Of a DNA stretch of 64,000 bases, positions 38,901 through 47,009 are shown piece after piece. The position numbers and the translations under genes were made by a program. The notes under the pieces are model-generated. The model did not search any database, was not told the DNA's origin, and worked only from the letters and a program-made list of their open reading frames with translations. The stretch is from Streptomyces sp. RB17 (GTDB lineage Bacteria > Actinomycetota > Actinomycetes > Streptomycetales > Streptomycetaceae): contig NZ_WEGL01000005.1 in the NCBI RefSeq assembly GCF_009604455.1, positions 620,001 to 684,000 on the forward strand, given 5' to 3'. How positions within the stretch are numbered: the stretch's first letter is position 1; every line of letters starts with the position of its first letter.

Positions 38901-40359
38901 CAACTTCAAGGACCAGGCACCGGAGGTGCAGCTGTCCAACTCCACGGCGGACGGCACCGCCGACAAGGACGTGGCCTGGGGAGCGGTCGCCTTCGTGCCT
39001 GGCGACTTCAGCGGAATGCCCAAGGTCAACTTCCCGGCGGAGAACCCGGACGCTCCGGACGTCGACGACGTCGCCGCTCAAAAGCCCGAAGATGCCCCGG
39101 CGCCCACACCGGTAGGCTTTGCCGCCGCCACCGTCAACAACGCCCAACGGGCCACCAGCGCAGGTGGTGACACCAGCACGTGCTCCAAGAGCAGTCACGG
39201 AGTCAAGCTCTGCGTAGGCCCCTACGAGCCGTGGAGCAAACTACCGAAGAGCCCGGTCAAGAAGGCCTCACCGAAATCCACCCACAGCCTCACGGCAAGC
39301 TCCGAGCCGGTTCCTTGGTGCAAGACCGCTCCCGGATCCGACTTCCAGTACACACGCACCCAGGGCTGTCTGCGAGGCGGCTACGCCCTCAAGGCCACGA
39401 ACACTGACGGCGAGGTCATCGGCGGCGGAAACGTCAAGGTCGTCCAGGAGATCTTGCTCGACCCGACCTCACAGCAGTTCACCACCTGGACGGAGTTCTC
39501 CCTGCCGGACCTGGTCGGCGTGCCCTCCGCGACACTGGACACGTACTTCGAAGACTGCTGGGCCATGAGCGACTGCACCGCATCCCCGCCCGGCCCCTGG
39601 AGCGGCAGCACGACCTGGACACAAGGGGACACGCACACAGCCTCCCGGACCGACACCTACAGCTGGAACAAAGTCGCCGGAGGCGAGGCAACGCTGGGTC
39701 TGGACTGGAACACCAGCTGGAGCGCTCCCGGAGCCTCCGCCACAGCGAACAACGAGTGGAAAGACAATGCCTTCTCCATCCGTTGTGACAACAAGGTCGG
39801 CGGAAACACCGGATGCGTCTTCCCCAAGGTCGCCCCGACCATGTATCTGGAGCGCGACAAGTACCCGGCCGCTGCGGCCTACTACTGGATCTTGGAGGAG
39901 AAGCTGGCATCCCACCCGGGAAGCAAGAAGTACAACAAGCCGCTTCACCGCCTCGCGGATGACGCGGCCGCAAAGGACAACCGCGACAAGATGTGCATGC
40001 TCGCGGTGGCCGAGTGGAACCCGAACCCGAACGCAATCGGCAGAAGCTGCGACGAGTACCCCTTTGCCAAGTCACGTGAGAGCGGCGGCATGACGCTGGC
40101 CTCGGGCAAGTCGTGCGTACAGATGTACGCGGTGAAGAACGCCGACGGCACCTACACGCTCAAGCTCGACGAGAACTACGCCTACCCGACATGGAACGAG
40201 ATCTGCGGACGGGCCGCAATCACGACCTCCCAGAACACGGCGGCCGGCGGTAAGCTCGGCCGGTTCACCACATCCGTGAGACTGTTGGACCGCGACGCGT
40301 ACTACGTCAACACTGGTTACGAATCCTGCGATCTCAGCCAGGTCTGCGACATCAGCTGA
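35911..40359 (+). CDS. Giant secreted polymorphic toxin with lytic-transglycosylase-like domain and C-terminal NucA/NucB-type DNase domain
   Basis: TTG 35911 behind GGGAAGAA is the only start that yields a complete Sec signal (hydrophobic to Ala-Leu-Ala at about 30-32). The 1482 residues parallel the protein at 2780-7378: GWRTSKD (61-67), SLAYFDPSC (160-168), SLT-like domain with AQESN (Glu538) and GYGVGQ, then a golvesin-like domain (about 880-1030). Over 57 residues of the SLT region 43 are identical. After a Pro/Lys-rich linker the C-terminus is unrelated: residues about 1340-1470 carry CDEYPFA (1380-1386) and NTAAGGKLG (1442-1450), the NucA/NucB deoxyribonuclease signature. A SUKH gene faces it downstream. 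Confidence 0.85.
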   Translation: MRPTARTRARWAALVTCAALTGTLIQSTTALAAPPAEPAQGHGKPAPSGRVADPDKKLGKGWRTSKDRAVTAAADSDGLRILVADSSKAYAWKTVASLSEPGMPADSWIGNQCVIDHDHAAVVYAPRTFTNKPDLMQGGAFAAIVDLGSGQVTKLPFTASLAYFDPSCNPETHTAAFTAFRDMNDPAATRTRVVTVNTAGRILSKSATKGEVTSAVPVKDGAIGALGRHLIRLDRKGRVESLLTAGGVPFDIHPVTGGKVAFVERNGSKRARARLWSAKGKAAVVASGKLGDLDLARGGSSNVFLVGHPSGAAHTRGSGIARINAPVDTDISSLGRLAVNPVLTSGLRAGVDRIKNAGEGFTKTELASEHATPVPGMQKTARAMTVTSTATGTGTRLSQQVTPTPHTAGNQLSPALTSVHKALAAAGAGSGRHPQSARTAAVTSIVSHDPTDPDRWCSVSRNDVNAQALQPTPNQVEWAVDMAVRGDLHAGYLKQGGYRNQTGLGTIDPQGLFPPPTLNGAKDARIPANVMLGIMAQESNLWQAESGAIPGQMGSPLAAVDGYYGHQIDPGDPDSYWNINWDKSDCGYGVGQVTDGMRLAGHEKPGETSLSPSLQKAVAIDYATNIAASLKILADKWNEVHKAGQTITVNNDDPSYVENWFTAVWNYNLGFNPPSDASQHDGHWGLGWYNNPANPIYKKSWGHPFMDTDVDGTEANHDAAHPQDWPYEEKVMGWAAWSIDTGYSYATNGRQDWPGESGFSSAGFRPAWWNTTAVRSEVSPPLSTFCNSDNNCDPNTPPNCGTPECYAQFWFNKPNATWKTNCATECGHELIKYQTLVPEPGRGYRLKNGTPVCSGAPAGSQVVASVPNGTETWSDCGQATSSGSFEFTFYADTMGTHFNAKADLHQIGGGYGGHFWYAHARDENHLGGDGGSMTILGDWKLNSAISGGGAMVYAHIPDTGAQVSNASYKIITPFGTVTKTIDQGAHESNQWVSLGAYNFKDQAPEVQLSNSTADGTADKDVAWGAVAFVPGDFSGMPKVNFPAENPDAPDVDDVAAQKPEDAPAPTPVGFAAATVNNAQRATSAGGDTSTCSKSSHGVKLCVGPYEPWSKLPKSPVKKASPKSTHSLTASSEPVPWCKTAPGSDFQYTRTQGCLRGGYALKATNTDGEVIGGGNVKVVQEILLDPTSQQFTTWTEFSLPDLVGVPSATLDTYFEDCWAMSDCTASPPGPWSGSTTWTQGDTHTASRTDTYSWNKVAGGEATLGLDWNTSWSAPGASATANNEWKDNAFSIRCDNKVGGNTGCVFPKVAPTMYLERDKYPAAAAYYWILEEKLASHPGSKKYNKPLHRLADDAAAKDNRDKMCMLAVAEWNPNPNAIGRSCDEYPFAKSRESGGMTLASGKSCVQMYAVKNADGTYTLKLDENYAYPTWNEICGRAAITTSQNTAAGGKLGRFTTSVRLLDRDAYYVNTGYESCDLSQVCDIS

Positions 40360-40381
40360 CCTGAGTGTCAACTCACACAAA

Positions 40382-40415
40382 CGGCCCGCTGGATGCTTCA
40401 ACATCCAGCGGGCCG
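40382..40415. terminator. Bidirectional terminator between toxin 2 and the SUKH gene
   Basis: A perfect 14-bp stem (CGGCCCGCTGGATG / CATCCAGCGGGCCG) with a 6-nt loop lies in the centre of the 73-bp gap between the convergent genes, the same arrangement as at 2723-2751. Confidence 0.85.
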
Positions 40416-40432
40416 CCCCATGCCGCTACGGG

Positions 40433-41041
40433 TTACCCCTGAGCCGTTCGGACATGCCACTCCAGCATTCTCCCAGCATGCACAGAAGGAACTCGGGGGA
40501 CAGTCGTTACCGGCGTCCGGGCCATAACCGAGTTGTACAGATCTGCCATCATGAGGTCCATGCGCGGCCACAGCAACTGGTACTCCGGATCACCGAACGA
40601 GATTTCTCCTATTTCTCTCGCATGGTGATACCGATGGTCCACGAACAGCAGATCGCCGGACATGTTCTGAGCGAAAGGAACCCATTGGCTGTCGGCAATT
40701 CGGCCCGCGACCAGGTCCTCTTCGCCTTCCTCGCGGGCATCGTCCACCATCGAGACGAGGTCGTGATGGGCTGCCAGAATGCCGTCTACGTCCAATAGGC
40801 TGTAACCGAGGAGGAAGGCTCCCGGCTCGGTACTGGCTCTACGCATGGTCACGCCGTTATGGAGTCCTAGGGTTGTTCTCACGTCCTCGTGGACGGAGAA
40901 GCCAAGCCCGTCTTCCAGACGATTGATATCGCCCTCCGAAGCTCCCGGCAGCAAGGACTCATAGTCTCCTGGAGCGTGCTCAGCCAGCCAGTTCTCGAAA
41001 CTGCGCCACAGATGAGCAAGGCCAGGTATTTCGGTTCCCAT
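40433..41041 (-). CDS. SUKH (SMI1/KNR4) family protein, candidate immunity to the DNase toxin
   Basis: ATG 41041 behind AGAAGGAGCC gives 202 residues with no signal peptide. LWRSFENWLAEHAPGDYESL, PGASEGDINRLEDGLGFSV and LGLHNGV are the N-terminal SMI1/KNR4 motifs; FLLGYSLLDVDGILAAH and WVPFAQNMSGDLLFVDHR follow, the latter the usual G-D-x-x-x-x-D strand. SUKH proteins are the commonest immunity family of bacterial polymorphic toxins and mostly neutralise nucleases, which fits the NucA/NucB domain of the convergent gene. It needs its own promoter, since it is not downstream of the toxin on the same strand. Confidence 0.82.
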   Translation of the reverse strand: MGTEIPGLAHLWRSFENWLAEHAPGDYESLLPGASEGDINRLEDGLGFSVHEDVRTTLGLHNGVTMRRASTEPGAFLLGYSLLDVDGILAAHHDLVSMVDDAREEGEEDLVAGRIADSQWVPFAQNMSGDLLFVDHRYHHAREIGEISFGDPEYQLLWPRMDLMMADLYNSVMARTPVTTVPRVPSVHAGRMLEWHVRTAQG

Positions 41042-41265
41042 GGCTCCTTCTATATCACGTGCGGTGTTTCACGGCCCCGCTCGGATCACGCTCGGCTCTA
41101 CCCGTCGGGCAACGAGGCGGCGGGGAGCGCCGGCGGGTCACGTTTGCAGAGGGCACCGATCCCGTGGAGCCCGAGGATGTGATGAGTGCGGACTGGGTGC
41201 AGTGGCGGGGCGCCGGGCCGAGCAGTGGCAACCCGAACTCGTCGACCTCGACCGGTCGGGTGCGC

Positions 41266-41481
41266 CTATCGCCCCAGCCAAGTCAGGAAACGCGTGCGTT
41301 CTTTACCGCACTGACCATAGCTGGACGAGTGGGCACCGTTCGGGTTGAAAGTGGAGCCATAGGGTCCAGAACTGAGCGCGCAAGTCGCTCGGACCGGCTG
41401 CAGAGCGTAGTAACCGAACGCGACCAGTGCTACGGCCAGCAGTGTCGACAGCAGGTAGCGGCGGGGTATCGGAGAAGGCAT
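41266..41481 (-). CDS. Small membrane-anchored or secreted hypothetical protein
   Basis: A 71-aa frame begins MPSPIPRRYLLSTLLAVALV, a basic start and one hydrophobic segment, followed by a polar tail rich in Ser, Gly and Tyr with two Cys. No family recognised. It may belong with the toxin locus, 224 bp beyond the SUKH gene. Confidence 0.45.
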   Translation of the reverse strand: MPSPIPRRYLLSTLLAVALVAFGYYALQPVRATCALSSGPYGSTFNPNGAHSSSYGQCGKERTRFLTWLGR

Positions 41482-41639
41482 GCCGTGATCCTACTGACGC
41501 TTCACAAACACCGATTGAGCGCGCCGAGATACAGATCCCGCAGCATGTACCCGATGGGCCGCGGGTCCACGTCGGGGGCCAGCCCGTTCGAACTCGCAGC
41601 CCAGCTCGGCGTGAGCGGGTCTTTTTGAGGCGACATCAG

Positions 41640-42040
41640 CAGTTGAGGCTGCGGGCCAAGGAGACGAAGGCGTCGTGGAGTTCGGTGCGGCCGGGGTTGG
41701 AGTCGTAGCCCTTGTCGCCGAGCACGGCGTCGGGACGTCGGCGGGGGCCGCCGGGCCGGCCGGCGACGGTTGGGATGCCGGGGTGGTGTTTGGTTTTCGG
41801 CAAGCAGGAGGTGGTGCAGCTGGTCGGAGACGCCGGCCTGCGGCCACCGCTCCGGGCGGCGCCAACAGGTCTGTCCGGAGCCGAACCTCAGCTCCAGCGG
41901 TAGGAATAGCCAGGCTATGTCGTCGTAGAGGGTGAAGAGGATGCCTTGCAGGCAGAGCCTGTGTGCCCCGGCGACCGTTCGGGCCTGGGAGGCAGTAACG
42001 GCTTGATCAGCGCCCACAAGTCGCCGTCCACGATGCACGG
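41640..42040 (-). pseudogene. IS5-family transposase relic
   Basis: Read on the minus strand in several frames: VDGDLWALIKPLLPPRPERS, LCLQGILFTLYDDIAWLFLP, FGSGQTCWRRPERWPQAGV and finally DAVLGDKGYDSNPGRTELHD, the DKGYDS motif of IS5 transposases. Most of the DDE domain between is deleted. Confidence 0.8.
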
Positions 42041-42167
42041 CCGAGACGAAGAGCCGGGCCGGTTCGCCGGACCACAGGTCAAGTGCGGCGTCAACGAGCG
42101 CTGCAGCATGTCGACCGCACCGCCATGGCCCCCATCCTCTTCTCCTGCACCGTGGCCGGCGCCGTCC

Positions 42168-42959
42168 TCACGGCACACGGGCCACGCCCGCGTAGATACC
42201 ACTACCCTCGGGCGTGGCAGGCCCGGCCGTGGACTGGACCCACTCTGGAGCCGTCACCACTCCGGGGTCCACGAGCTCCAGACCGTCGAAGAAGCGGACG
42301 ACCTCGGGGCGGGACCGGAAGCCGAGGCGGATGCCGCCCTTGGCGTACTCGGCCGTCACCTGTGCCGCCAGCTCCTCGTAGCGGTCGGATGCGGCGTGCG
42401 AGAGGACGAGGTAACTGCCCGAGGGGAGAGGCGCGAGCAGGTTGCGCACGATGTCGTACGGGTCTTGGTCGTCCGGGATGAAATGCATGAGCGCGATCAG
42501 CGACATCGCGATGGGCCGCTCGAAGTCGAGTATGTTTCGGGCATGCTCGAGGATCTCCTCGGGCCGGCGCACATCGGCCTCGATGTAGTCGGTGGCCCCG
42601 GCCGGGTGACTGATCAGCAGCGCCTCGGCGTGTGCCAGCACGATCGGATCGTTGTCCGTGTAGACGATCTTCGCGGTCGGCGTCACCTCCTGGACAATCT
42701 GGTGCAGGTTCGGCTCGGTGGGTATGCCCGTGCCGACGTCCAGGAACTGGTCGATGCCCTGCCCGGCGAGCCAGGCGGCCGCCCGGTGCATGAACTGCCG
42801 GTTCTGCAGGGCTGCGGTGCGGGCCTCAACCGGCAGCCGCTCGCCCACCGCTTCGTCGATGGGATAGTTGTCCTTGCCGCCCAGCAGCCAGTCGTACACC
42901 CGTGCGGGATGCGGCCTGCTGGTGTCGATCTCCCGGCGGCGATGGATCTCCGACGTCAT
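42168..42959 (-). CDS. SAM-dependent methyltransferase (DUF574/PF04672 type)
   Basis: The 263-aa protein opens with HPARVYDWLLGGKDNYPIDE, the hallmark of this actinobacterial family. FLDVGTGIPTEPNLHQI is the SAM-binding glycine motif, VYTDNDPIVLAHAEALL follows, and ALMHFIPDDQDPYDIV is the post-motif helix. These proteins are very numerous in Streptomyces and their substrates are unknown. It is flanked by IS5 relics on both sides. Confidence 0.9.
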   Translation of the reverse strand: MTSEIHRRREIDTSRPHPARVYDWLLGGKDNYPIDEAVGERLPVEARTAALQNRQFMHRAAAWLAGQGIDQFLDVGTGIPTEPNLHQIVQEVTPTAKIVYTDNDPIVLAHAEALLISHPAGATDYIEADVRRPEEILEHARNILDFERPIAMSLIALMHFIPDDQDPYDIVRNLLAPLPSGSYLVLSHAASDRYEELAAQVTAEYAKGGIRLGFRSRPEVVRFFDGLELVDPGVVTAPEWVQSTAGPATPEGSGIYAGVARVP

Positions 42960-43193
42960 GACGGACTCCTGGGCGAGTTGACGAAGAGTTCAAACGATCA
43001 CCGCAGTCTCGCACATCAACTTGTATTACTCCGAGGGTAGTTGCGCGCCAGTTCATCTCAACCGCAGGACAGCCCAGGTCGCGCCGGGCGACGTGGCAGC
43101 GCGAGAAGCGGAATGGTGGTGCCTGCGAACCGTTTCGGACACGTGGGCACCATCTCCGGGGGCCAGGTGCCTGGGGCGTCAACTACGCAGTCG

Positions 43194-43560
43194 ATGACGC
43201 CGGTGTTGCTGAAGGCTCGGGGTGGCGGGCATTTCGCGTGTATGGGCGGGGTGTTACGGGCTGAGCCGGCGTGGGTGGAGACGTTCACCGGCTTGCGGAT
43301 GCGGCGGTTCAAGAAGCTGCGACGCGTCGTGCGGGAGCGGGGCGGGAACGGTCCCGGCGGTGTCCGGCTGTGGTGTCTGCCGCTGGCCGAGCGGGTGCAG
43401 CCGGTAGCCGTGCAAGTGGATTGTGGACGGCACGTTGGCCCCGGTCGGAAACCGTACGGTCCGTGCCCAGGTGGGTGAGGGTGGCCAGGTCGAGTTCGTC
43501 GCGGCCGACGTTCCGCGGAAGGGGGGGCGTACGGCGGCCGCCTGCGGAAGGACGCGGTGT
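43194..43560 (+). pseudogene. IS5-family (DDE_Tnp_4 type) transposase relic
   Basis: TPVLLKARGGGHFACMGGVL, WVETFTGLRMRRFKKLRRVV and RERGGNGPGG are the N-terminal region of a common Streptomyces IS5-type transposase. After CLPLAERV the middle is deleted, and a second frame gives VDGTLAPVGNRTVRAQVG from the catalytic domain start. It abuts the 3' end of the GH31 gene. Confidence 0.75.
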
Positions 43561-43597
43561 GCGCCGGGCAGCAGGCGGCCGCCGGGAGCGTGTCTGC

Positions 43598-46500
43598 CTA
43601 TTGGTAGGTGACGGTGATCGGCCCGCGCACGCTGTGCGGCGGCAGGGTGATCGTGAGAGTGCTCGTGTTGCGGTTCCAGTGGCAGTCGGCCGCGGTCAGC
43701 CGGACACCGGTGGCGGTGACCTTCGTGGGTGCGTGGGTCGTGCCCAGCAGTGACAGCGTCCATCGGCGGTTCTTCACCTGGCTCTGGAAGGAGCCCCGTG
43801 CCGGATCGATCGACACCGTCTGGCGTGAGCCGCTGCGCCGGTAGCGGACGGTCGTCGTGGCGCTGTGTCCCTTCTGTGTGGTGGTTCCGTCGTCCTCGTA
43901 CAGGCGGTACGACCCCGGCGCACCCGTGGCGACGGTCAGGGTGACGTCGGTCAGCGGAGCCTTGTCGTTGCTGGTTACGTCATGGGTGCGGGTCGGCAGG
44001 ATGCCGCCGGCCTTGATGAACACGGGCATGGTGTCCAGGCCGGTGGTGACGTCCTGCGTGGTGCCGCCCTGGTAGGTCTTGCCGGTGAAGTAGTCGGTCC
44101 ACCGGCCGGGCGGGAACCATACCGAGGTGGTCGCGGTGGTCCCGGCCGTGGTCACCGGGGAGACCAGGACGTCCGGGCCGTAGAAGTATTCGCTGCCCGA
44201 GGTGGCGTACGCCTGGGCCTCGTCCGGGTACTCCAGGTAGGTGGGGCGGACGATCGGCACGCCGGTGCGGTGCGCCTCCTCTGCCATTGAGTACGTGTAA
44301 GGCACCAGGTTCTCCCGCAGGTTGAGGAACGTGTCGGCGGACTTTCGCGCCTGGGCCCCGTACTGCCAGGGCAGCCGGTCGCTGTGGTTGCTGTGCAGGC
44401 GGTCGATCGGCTGGAAGGCACCGAACTGTACCCAGCGGGCGTACAGGTCATCGGGCAGCTTGTGCGTGGTGCGGGTCCGGCCGCCTTCGGTGTAGGTCTC
44501 CGAGCCGGTCAGCCCCGTCGTGTCGTTGTGGCCGCCGATGTCATGCGTGATGGCTGCCATCCCGGTCGCTGCCGACTCGCCCGGGGTGTAGCCGACTTCC
44601 AGTTTCAGGGTGCCCCAGGTGGAGGAGGTGTCGCCGGTGAAGTGCACGGTGGTCCGCTTGTCCGCCCACGGTCCGGTGGACAGGGCCTGCTGGCCGCTGT
44701 ATCCGCCGGCCTGGAGGGAGCCGTAGGCGCGCGAGAGGACGAAGCCACGGCCGAGGGTCTTGCCGGTGAGGGTGGCGTACTGCTGGTTGATCCACGCGTC
44801 AGGTGTCACACCAGGCAGCGATGACTGCGAGGAGTCGCAGCACCAGTCGAGCCACCAGAAGTCGTTGCCCTGCCCGTCCATGGTGCGGTGCAGGTCCAGG
44901 TACGCCTTGAGCTGGTCGGGGTCGCCGAAGTCGAAGGTGTAGCAGTTGTTCTCGACCGAGGCGCCCGAGGCGCAACCGCCCTTCGTCAGCTTGCCCCTGG
45001 CCGTGGCCTGCGCGCGGGCGAACTGGGGGTCGGAGGCCAGGATGCTGGGGTGGACGTTGAGCGTGTTGTGCAGCCCCTGCGCGGCCGACCAGTCGAAGAA
45101 CCCCTTTGGGTCCGGGAACCTGCCGGGATCCATTTCCCAACCGCTCCAGTTGTTCACGGCCTTGAAGTCCGTGTCGGTCACCAGCACGTCCAGCGGGACG
45201 CCTTCGGACCGGAAGGCCGGGAGGATGGTGTCCTCGTAGTCGGCGGCGGTGCGGTCGATGTACTCCGAGTACCACACGCCGTACGTCCAGGGGGGCAGGA
45301 GTGCCGGAGGCCCTGTCAGGGACGCGAGGTCGGTGAGGCCCTGCTTGTAGTGGTGCCCGTAGCCGAAGACATAGCCGTCCTGGTAGGGCTCGCCGCCGTG
45401 CGCGGGGCGCGGTGTCACCTTCTGCGTCGCGGTGTCGTACAGCGCCGACGGAGTGTCGTCAAGCAGGTACCATCCGTCCTCGTTGAGCAGGCCGGGGGTG
45501 GTCGCGGGGGCGGGGCCGTCACCAGTGACGCCGTCCAGACCGCGGCGGTAGCCGCCGAGTGCGAGGTGTGGCTGCGGGACCGCGGCGCCGGTGGGGTTGA
45601 CGGAGATGGTGTCCAGGTTCACATGACAGCTTGCCGTGTCGGGGCAGCCCAAGGTGACGTCGTCCTCGCCCGCCTTCAGGGTCACCGGCACCGAGGCGGT
45701 CTGCCAGTCGTCCCAGTCCTTGGTCGCCGGCAGCGTCAGGGTCCCGGTGGCGGTGCCCGCGGACACGGAAGCGGTGCGGGTCTGGTGCAGGCCGTCGCCG
45801 CCGGTGCCGTTGGCGTAGCGCACCCGCAGGGTGTAGGTGCCGTCGGAGGGCACTCCGACCAGGTGGGTGGTCAGGCTCGAACCCTGGTTCAGCTCGGCGA
45901 CGAAGCCGTTGCCCGCGTAACCCTGGTGGTCGGTGGCGCTGGTCGCGGTGCCGGCGATCCGCCCGGCCTCCGCCTCGCAGCTCGCGCCGAGCAGGCAGCC
46001 GGTGATCGCTGTGGAAGAGACCGACGGGTACGGATCGCCGGGGCGCACCAGCGCGATGCTGTCGACGTTGACGTTCCCGGTGTCCGAGGCGGTACGGGTC
46101 AGCGCGATCGTGTGGTGGCCCGTGCTGAGCGGGACGCTCGCGGTGGCGACGTTCCAGGTGTCCCAGTTCGCCGTGGTCGGCAGGGTCACCCTCTGCTGCG
46201 CGCCGCCGTCGACCGACAAGGTCAGCGTCCGGGTCTGGTTCTTGCCGTCCCCGCCGAGGGAGTTGGCGTAGCGCAGGTCGAACTGGTAGGTCCCCGCACT
46301 GCTGACATCGATGTCAGCGGACGCTGAACTGCCGGTGCCCGCGAATCCCGCGGCGAATCCGGTGCCTGTGTGGCCGGCGTGGTCCGAGGCGACGGACACG
46401 CCGTCGAGCTGGAGGTTTTCCGCCTCACACAGAGCGCTCAGTGAGCAGGTCAGCCGCTGCCAGGGCGTGGCGGTCACCGGGGCGTCGCCCGCCGTCAGGT

Positions 46501-46888
46501 GCACCGAGAGGTTCTGGGCGTCGAACGGTCCGGAGCCGACGCGGTAGCGGAGGGTCAGCGAGCTCGTTCTGATGGTCAGCCAGCCCTCCGAGGTCTGGGC
46601 GGTGTAGGCGGCCGGGGCGAAGCCGTCGCGGCCGATCGCGTTGAACGTGGGGTTGTCGGTGAATGTGTGGTCGCCCGCGTATTCCGTACGGATCAGCGTC
46701 GGCGAGAGGACCTCGAAGCGGGCGTCGCCGGACGTGACGGTCGGGATGCGGTGGCCTTGTGGCGCCTGGTCGGCCGAGGCGGGACCGGTGGCCGCCGGCG
46801 TCAAGGTCGCGGCGAGGGCCAGGGCCGCGGCCACACCCATGTGCTGCCGTATGGATCTGCGCCGTGGTTTCTTCGATGAGACTGTCAT
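43598..46888 (-). CDS. Secreted GH31 family glycoside hydrolase with two CBM35-like modules
   Basis: ATG 46888 behind ACGGAG gives 1096 residues with a long signal (1-39, ending PASADQ). GH31 N-terminal beta domain at about 45-145; two CBM35-like modules at about 153-282 and 303-432, each starting CEAE and containing a YAN.LGGDG-type repeat; the catalytic barrel from about 530. The nucleophile is Asp681 in WWLDWC and the acid/base is Asp753 in HFTGDTSSTW. C-terminal beta domains follow. The enzyme should cleave alpha-glucosidic or alpha-xylosidic linkages outside the cell. LacI and epimerase genes lie upstream. Confidence 0.9.
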   Translation of the reverse strand: MTVSSKKPRRRSIRQHMGVAAALALAATLTPAATGPASADQAPQGHRIPTVTSGDARFEVLSPTLIRTEYAGDHTFTDNPTFNAIGRDGFAPAAYTAQTSEGWLTIRTSSLTLRYRVGSGPFDAQNLSVHLTAGDAPVTATPWQRLTCSLSALCEAENLQLDGVSVASDHAGHTGTGFAAGFAGTGSSASADIDVSSAGTYQFDLRYANSLGGDGKNQTRTLTLSVDGGAQQRVTLPTTANWDTWNVATASVPLSTGHHTIALTRTASDTGNVNVDSIALVRPGDPYPSVSSTAITGCLLGASCEAEAGRIAGTATSATDHQGYAGNGFVAELNQGSSLTTHLVGVPSDGTYTLRVRYANGTGGDGLHQTRTASVSAGTATGTLTLPATKDWDDWQTASVPVTLKAGEDDVTLGCPDTASCHVNLDTISVNPTGAAVPQPHLALGGYRRGLDGVTGDGPAPATTPGLLNEDGWYLLDDTPSALYDTATQKVTPRPAHGGEPYQDGYVFGYGHHYKQGLTDLASLTGPPALLPPWTYGVWYSEYIDRTAADYEDTILPAFRSEGVPLDVLVTDTDFKAVNNWSGWEMDPGRFPDPKGFFDWSAAQGLHNTLNVHPSILASDPQFARAQATARGKLTKGGCASGASVENNCYTFDFGDPDQLKAYLDLHRTMDGQGNDFWWLDWCCDSSQSSLPGVTPDAWINQQYATLTGKTLGRGFVLSRAYGSLQAGGYSGQQALSTGPWADKRTTVHFTGDTSSTWGTLKLEVGYTPGESAATGMAAITHDIGGHNDTTGLTGSETYTEGGRTRTTHKLPDDLYARWVQFGAFQPIDRLHSNHSDRLPWQYGAQARKSADTFLNLRENLVPYTYSMAEEAHRTGVPIVRPTYLEYPDEAQAYATSGSEYFYGPDVLVSPVTTAGTTATTSVWFPPGRWTDYFTGKTYQGGTTQDVTTGLDTMPVFIKAGGILPTRTHDVTSNDKAPLTDVTLTVATGAPGSYRLYEDDGTTTQKGHSATTTVRYRRSGSRQTVSIDPARGSFQSQVKNRRWTLSLLGTTHAPTKVTATGVRLTAADCHWNRNTSTLTITLPPHSVRGPITVTYQ

Positions 46889-47009
46889 GTCAACTCCGTT
46901 TCTGCGTCAGCCGGATGGCGGGTGGTCGTCGACTGACGCCGTCGGTTGGGGCAACCGGTGGCGTCCTCCGCGCGGGCACGGGCCACTCCCACCTCCGGCG
47001 GGCTGGTGA

